Source: Paraburkholderia sp. CNPSo 3272
Lineage (GTDB): Bacteria; Pseudomonadota; Gammaproteobacteria; Burkholderiales; Burkholderiaceae
Direction: 5' to 3'
Length of the DNA: 64,000 nt
Assembly: GCF_024206495.1 (NCBI RefSeq)
Contig: NZ_JAMBPQ010000027.1
Coordinates: 32,388 to 96,387, forward strand
The position numbers were made by a program, and so were the translations under genes. Position 1 is the first letter of the stretch. The number at the start of each line of letters is the position of its first letter. Shown here piece after piece: positions 61,650-64,000 of this stretch. The notes below the pieces were generated by a model that searched no databases, was not told the DNA's origin, and worked only from the letters and a program-made list of their open reading frames with translations.

Positions 61650-62972
61650 TCAGAAGAGATACATCCCCGCGACGAATACCACACCCGAGAACAGCAGCGT
61701 GGTCACGCAGTAACCCATGATGTCGCGCACGCCCAGGCCCGCGATCGCGAGTGCGGGCAACGCCCAGAACGGCTGCGCCATGTTGGTCCACGCCTCGCCG
61801 TAAGCAATCGCCATCGCCGATTTGCCGAGGTCCGCGCCCAGCGCCTGCGCCGCCGGCATCACGAACGGCCCCTGCACGACCCAGTGGCCGCCGCCCGAAG
61901 GCACCGCGAAGTTGATCACCGCCGAGCTGAGAAACACCAGCAGCGGAAAGGTGTGCACGTTCGCGATATCGACGAACCACTTCGTGATGACGCCCGCCAG
62001 ACCCGAGTGGTCCATGAGTGCCTGAATGCCCGCGTAGAACGGGAACTGGATCATGATGCCCGAGGCGCCCTTCGCGGCGCCGGCCACGGCGCGCGCGTAG
62101 GCCATCGGCGTTTTGTGCAGCACGAGGCCCGTCGCGAGGAACACGAGGTTCACGGTGTCGATGTCGAGCGCGAAACCCTTCGTGTGAAACCGGAAGCCGA
62201 GGAACACGAAGCACAGCGCCGCCACCAGCAGCGAGAGCGCGCGGCTTTCCTCGATGCGCTCGGCGAAGGTCGCATCGGGCCCGAGCTTGCGCTCGACGCT
62301 CGGCGGATCTTCGAGCAGCGCGGGGTCGACCGAGACGACATCTTCGGGCTTCGGCATCATGAGACGCACGAGAATCGGCAGCAGCACGATCAGTCCGAGC
62401 GTGATGAACGCGTTATAGCCCGTGAAGATGGTGTGCGAGACCGGGATCAGGCCGACGGCCTTTTCCATGGGATTGCCCTTCGTGGCCGCGACGAGCGGCA
62501 CCGAGCCGGACAGGCCGCCGTGCCACGTGAGAAAGCCCGTGTACGCGGCGGCGACGAGCAGCCGGTAGTCCGCGCCGCGTACTCGCCGCGCCACTTCGCG
62601 CGAGAACATCGCGCCGAGCACGAGCCCGAAGCCCCAGTTGATCGCGCAGGCAATCGCACCCACGAATGCAACCAGCATCACGCCCTGGCCCGGCGTGCGC
62701 GCGCAACTCGCCAACGCAACCAGCATGCGCTTGACCGGACCGGAGCTTGCAAGCGCGTGGCCGGTCACGAGAATCAGGACCATCTGCATCGCGAACGCGA
62801 GCAGATTCCAGAAGCCCGAACCCCACATCAAGACGAGCGCTTCGGGCGGCTGCGGCGTGAGCGCGAACGCCAGCACGAAGGTCACGACGGTGAGGAGAAT
62901 GGCGAAGATGAGCGGGTCCGGCAGGATCCGATGCACTACGCCGGTAAAGAAATGGGAAATACGCTGAATCAC
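61650..62972 (-). CDS. atoE: Short-chain fatty acid transporter (AtoE type)
   Basis: A GTG (complement of 62970-62972) with GAGGAG upstream gives 440 residues, the exact length of E. coli AtoE; longer in-frame extension has no family residues. Helices include HFFTGVVHRILPDPLIFAIL, AINWGFGLVLGAMFSREVAR, TWHGGLSGSVPLVAATKGNP, FPFYAGIQALMDHSGLAGVI and AVPSGGGHWVVQGPFVMPAA. Such proteins take up acetoacetate and other short-chain fatty acids. It is convergent with the DUF488-containing gene. Confidence 0.92.
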   Translation of the reverse strand: MIQRISHFFTGVVHRILPDPLIFAILLTVVTFVLAFALTPQPPEALVLMWGSGFWNLLAFAMQMVLILVTGHALASSGPVKRMLVALASCARTPGQGVMLVAFVGAIACAINWGFGLVLGAMFSREVARRVRGADYRLLVAAAYTGFLTWHGGLSGSVPLVAATKGNPMEKAVGLIPVSHTIFTGYNAFITLGLIVLLPILVRLMMPKPEDVVSVDPALLEDPPSVERKLGPDATFAERIEESRALSLLVAALCFVFLGFRFHTKGFALDIDTVNLVFLATGLVLHKTPMAYARAVAGAAKGASGIMIQFPFYAGIQALMDHSGLAGVITKWFVDIANVHTFPLLVFLSSAVINFAVPSGGGHWVVQGPFVMPAAQALGADLGKSAMAIAYGEAWTNMAQPFWALPALAIAGLGVRDIMGYCVTTLLFSGVVFVAGMYLF

Positions 62973-63261
62973 GGTGGTCTGCTCCTCGTCTGCTGATACG
63001 AAATCGGCCGCCTGTTTTCTTCTTTGCGAACCGAGGCCGCGATTTTTGCACAGCGCCGCACAATGCGTGCGCCCCGCCGGCAATTTGCCGAATACGTGCT
63101 TAACGCGCTGAACGCGCTGAACGCCGCGCCTGACCGGTGCGCGCGCACCCGCACGAAATAAGCCGTTACATGCCTGGAAGCGCCCAAAAAGCCTTATCTG
63201 CTACCGTTATGGTTGCTATCTCAATAAATGTCCGGGTGATTCCACCCAGCTGGAGGCAGCA

Positions 63262-64000
63262 ATGCGCAAGCAGTTTCTCGGTGTCGTGCTCGCCGCGCTA
63301 GCCGGCATATTCGTGGCTTCTCCGCCCGCGCGCGCCCAGTCGCAGGCATTCACGAATCAGACCGTCAACATCTACGCAGGACCCGCAGCCGACTTTCCTA
63401 TCGTCGCCCAGATTCCGGGTGGCGTGGCAGTGACGGTATGGGGCTGCGTCGCCGGCTTTAGCTGGTGCGACATCGGCTTTCCGGGCCTGCGAGGCTGGGT
63501 CTACGGCACCTTCATCAGCTATCCGTGGCAAGGACAGCGTGTGCCGGTGATGAGCTATGGCCCGCGCATCGGTCTACCCATCGTGACGTTCTCGCTCGGC
63601 GCGTACTGGGGCCTGCACTATCGCGATCGGCCGTGGTACTCCAATCAGTCGCGTTGGGCGCGCCATCCAGGGCCGCGGCCCATGCCGCCGCCTCCCGTGC
63701 GGCCGCGTCCGCCCGTCGGTCGTCCGCCCAGCGGCGCGCGGCCGCCTAACCAGGGCGGCGGGAACCGGCCGCCCAGCAACAACGCCGGACAGGGAAACCG
63801 GCCACCCGGCGCGGGCCACGGCAATAACAACGCGCGACCACCCGGACAAGGGAACGCGCGGCCGCCGGGACAAGGAAATGCCCGTCCGCCTGGTCAAGGC
63901 GGCGGCCGGCCCCAGGGGCAAGGCGGTGGGCGGCCGTCCGGCGGCGGAAGTAATCGACCGCAAGGCGGCGGCGGCGGTGGCGGGCCTGGTGGTGGTGGCG
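63262..64000 (+). CDS. SH3-domain exported protein with Pro/Gly/Gln repeats (runs off the window)
   Basis: The ATG at 63262, with TGGAGG seven bases before it, opens a frame that stays open to the window's end (246 codons). The signal peptide is RKQFLGVVLAALAGIFVASP, ending PARA. A bacterial SH3 domain follows (about 30-90): NQTVNIYAGPAADFPIVAQI, VTVWGCVAGFSWCDIG and LRGWVYGTFI. From about residue 140 the chain is low complexity, with PPxGRPPSGARPP and repeated RPPGQGN. It is likely a periplasmic or cell-wall-associated protein. The end is not visible. Confidence 0.88.
   Translation, partial: MRKQFLGVVLAALAGIFVASPPARAQSQAFTNQTVNIYAGPAADFPIVAQIPGGVAVTVWGCVAGFSWCDIGFPGLRGWVYGTFISYPWQGQRVPVMSYGPRIGLPIVTFSLGAYWGLHYRDRPWYSNQSRWARHPGPRPMPPPPVRPRPPVGRPPSGARPPNQGGGNRPPSNNAGQGNRPPGAGHGNNNARPPGQGNARPPGQGNARPPGQGGGRPQGQGGGRPSGGGSNRPQGGGGGGGPGGGG

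Noticed and set aside
63700..64000. Short repeats near the window end as a CRISPR or tandem-repeat locus
   Set aside because: The repeats are in frame and encode RPPGQGN-like low-complexity sequence of the SH3-domain protein.
1..64000. rRNA, tRNA, insertion sequences, integrases, attachment sites and CRISPR arrays
   Set aside because: None was recognised on either strand when reading gene products and intergenic regions; tRNAs were not searched by computation.

Overview
The window looks like a chromosomal segment of a high-GC betaproteobacterium of the Burkholderia/Paraburkholderia type. The grounds are very GC-rich codon use, a cytochrome bo oxidase operon, a ProQ protein with a long basic arm, a hopanoid C-3 methylase, an aerobic 2-aminobenzoyl-CoA operon, and many acyl-CoA enzymes. 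I saw no rRNA or tRNA gene, CRISPR array, insertion sequence or phage module. Most of it is metabolic and envelope genes, with a few decayed remnants and one toxin-antitoxin pair.

Region 1 (1-15956) is a catabolic block, almost all on the minus strand. An acyl-CoA synthetase, an SCP-x type thiolase, two MaoC-like hydratase halves, a short-chain dehydrogenase and three acyl-CoA dehydrogenases (two resembling a large/small pair) form a complete beta-oxidation set. Downstream lie a TauD-type dioxygenase, an aldehyde dehydrogenase, a GMC alcohol oxidoreductase and the start of an MFS transporter. A decayed crotonase tail sits inside the block. A divergent MalT-like (LAL) regulator controls one edge, but its LuxR DNA-binding domain is in another reading frame. 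The layout suggests oxidation of an imported alcohol to an acid, CoA activation and shortening of a branched or alicyclic chain; the substrate is unknown.

Region 2 (15973-27643): a PaaI-type thioesterase, a CsbD protein, cyoABCD for a quinol oxidase read away from a MocR-type regulator (with a perfect inverted repeat between them), class I fructose-bisphosphate aldolase, a lytic transglycosylase, ProQ, an SDR and OpgC.

Region 3 (28158-36149) is a tight plus-strand operon for aerobic 2-aminobenzoate (or salicylate-like) CoA-thioester catabolism: monooxygenase/reductase, SDR, MarR regulator, enoyl-CoA hydratase, acyl-CoA dehydrogenase, a RidA-like protein and the CoA ligase. A palindrome overlaps the -35 box of its promoter.

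Region 4 (36216-43937): hipBA with a 17-bp perfect inverted repeat upstream, a Zn-finger Clp AAA+ unfoldase, an AI-2E family permease, SurE, a thioesterase and a SYLF lipoprotein.

Region 5 (44294-55968): a Fur-box-like site, DUF2946 protein, TonB receptor and PepSY membrane protein (metal uptake). Then come a Gly/His/Tyr lipoprotein, an SDR, a sterol-desaturase-family hydroxylase, a repetitive exported protein, an EF-hand-like protein, an OmpR/EnvZ-type two-component pair and a lipoprotein ending at a clear terminator.

Region 6 (55971-64000): a D-lactate dehydrogenase remnant, hopanoid C-3 methylase (hpnR), a GntP permease translationally coupled to a patatin, a reading frame joining a uracil-DNA glycosylase-like domain to DUF488, an AtoE-type short-chain fatty acid transporter, and an SH3-domain exported protein cut by the window end. 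Domain calls rest on motif recognition only; no database search was run.
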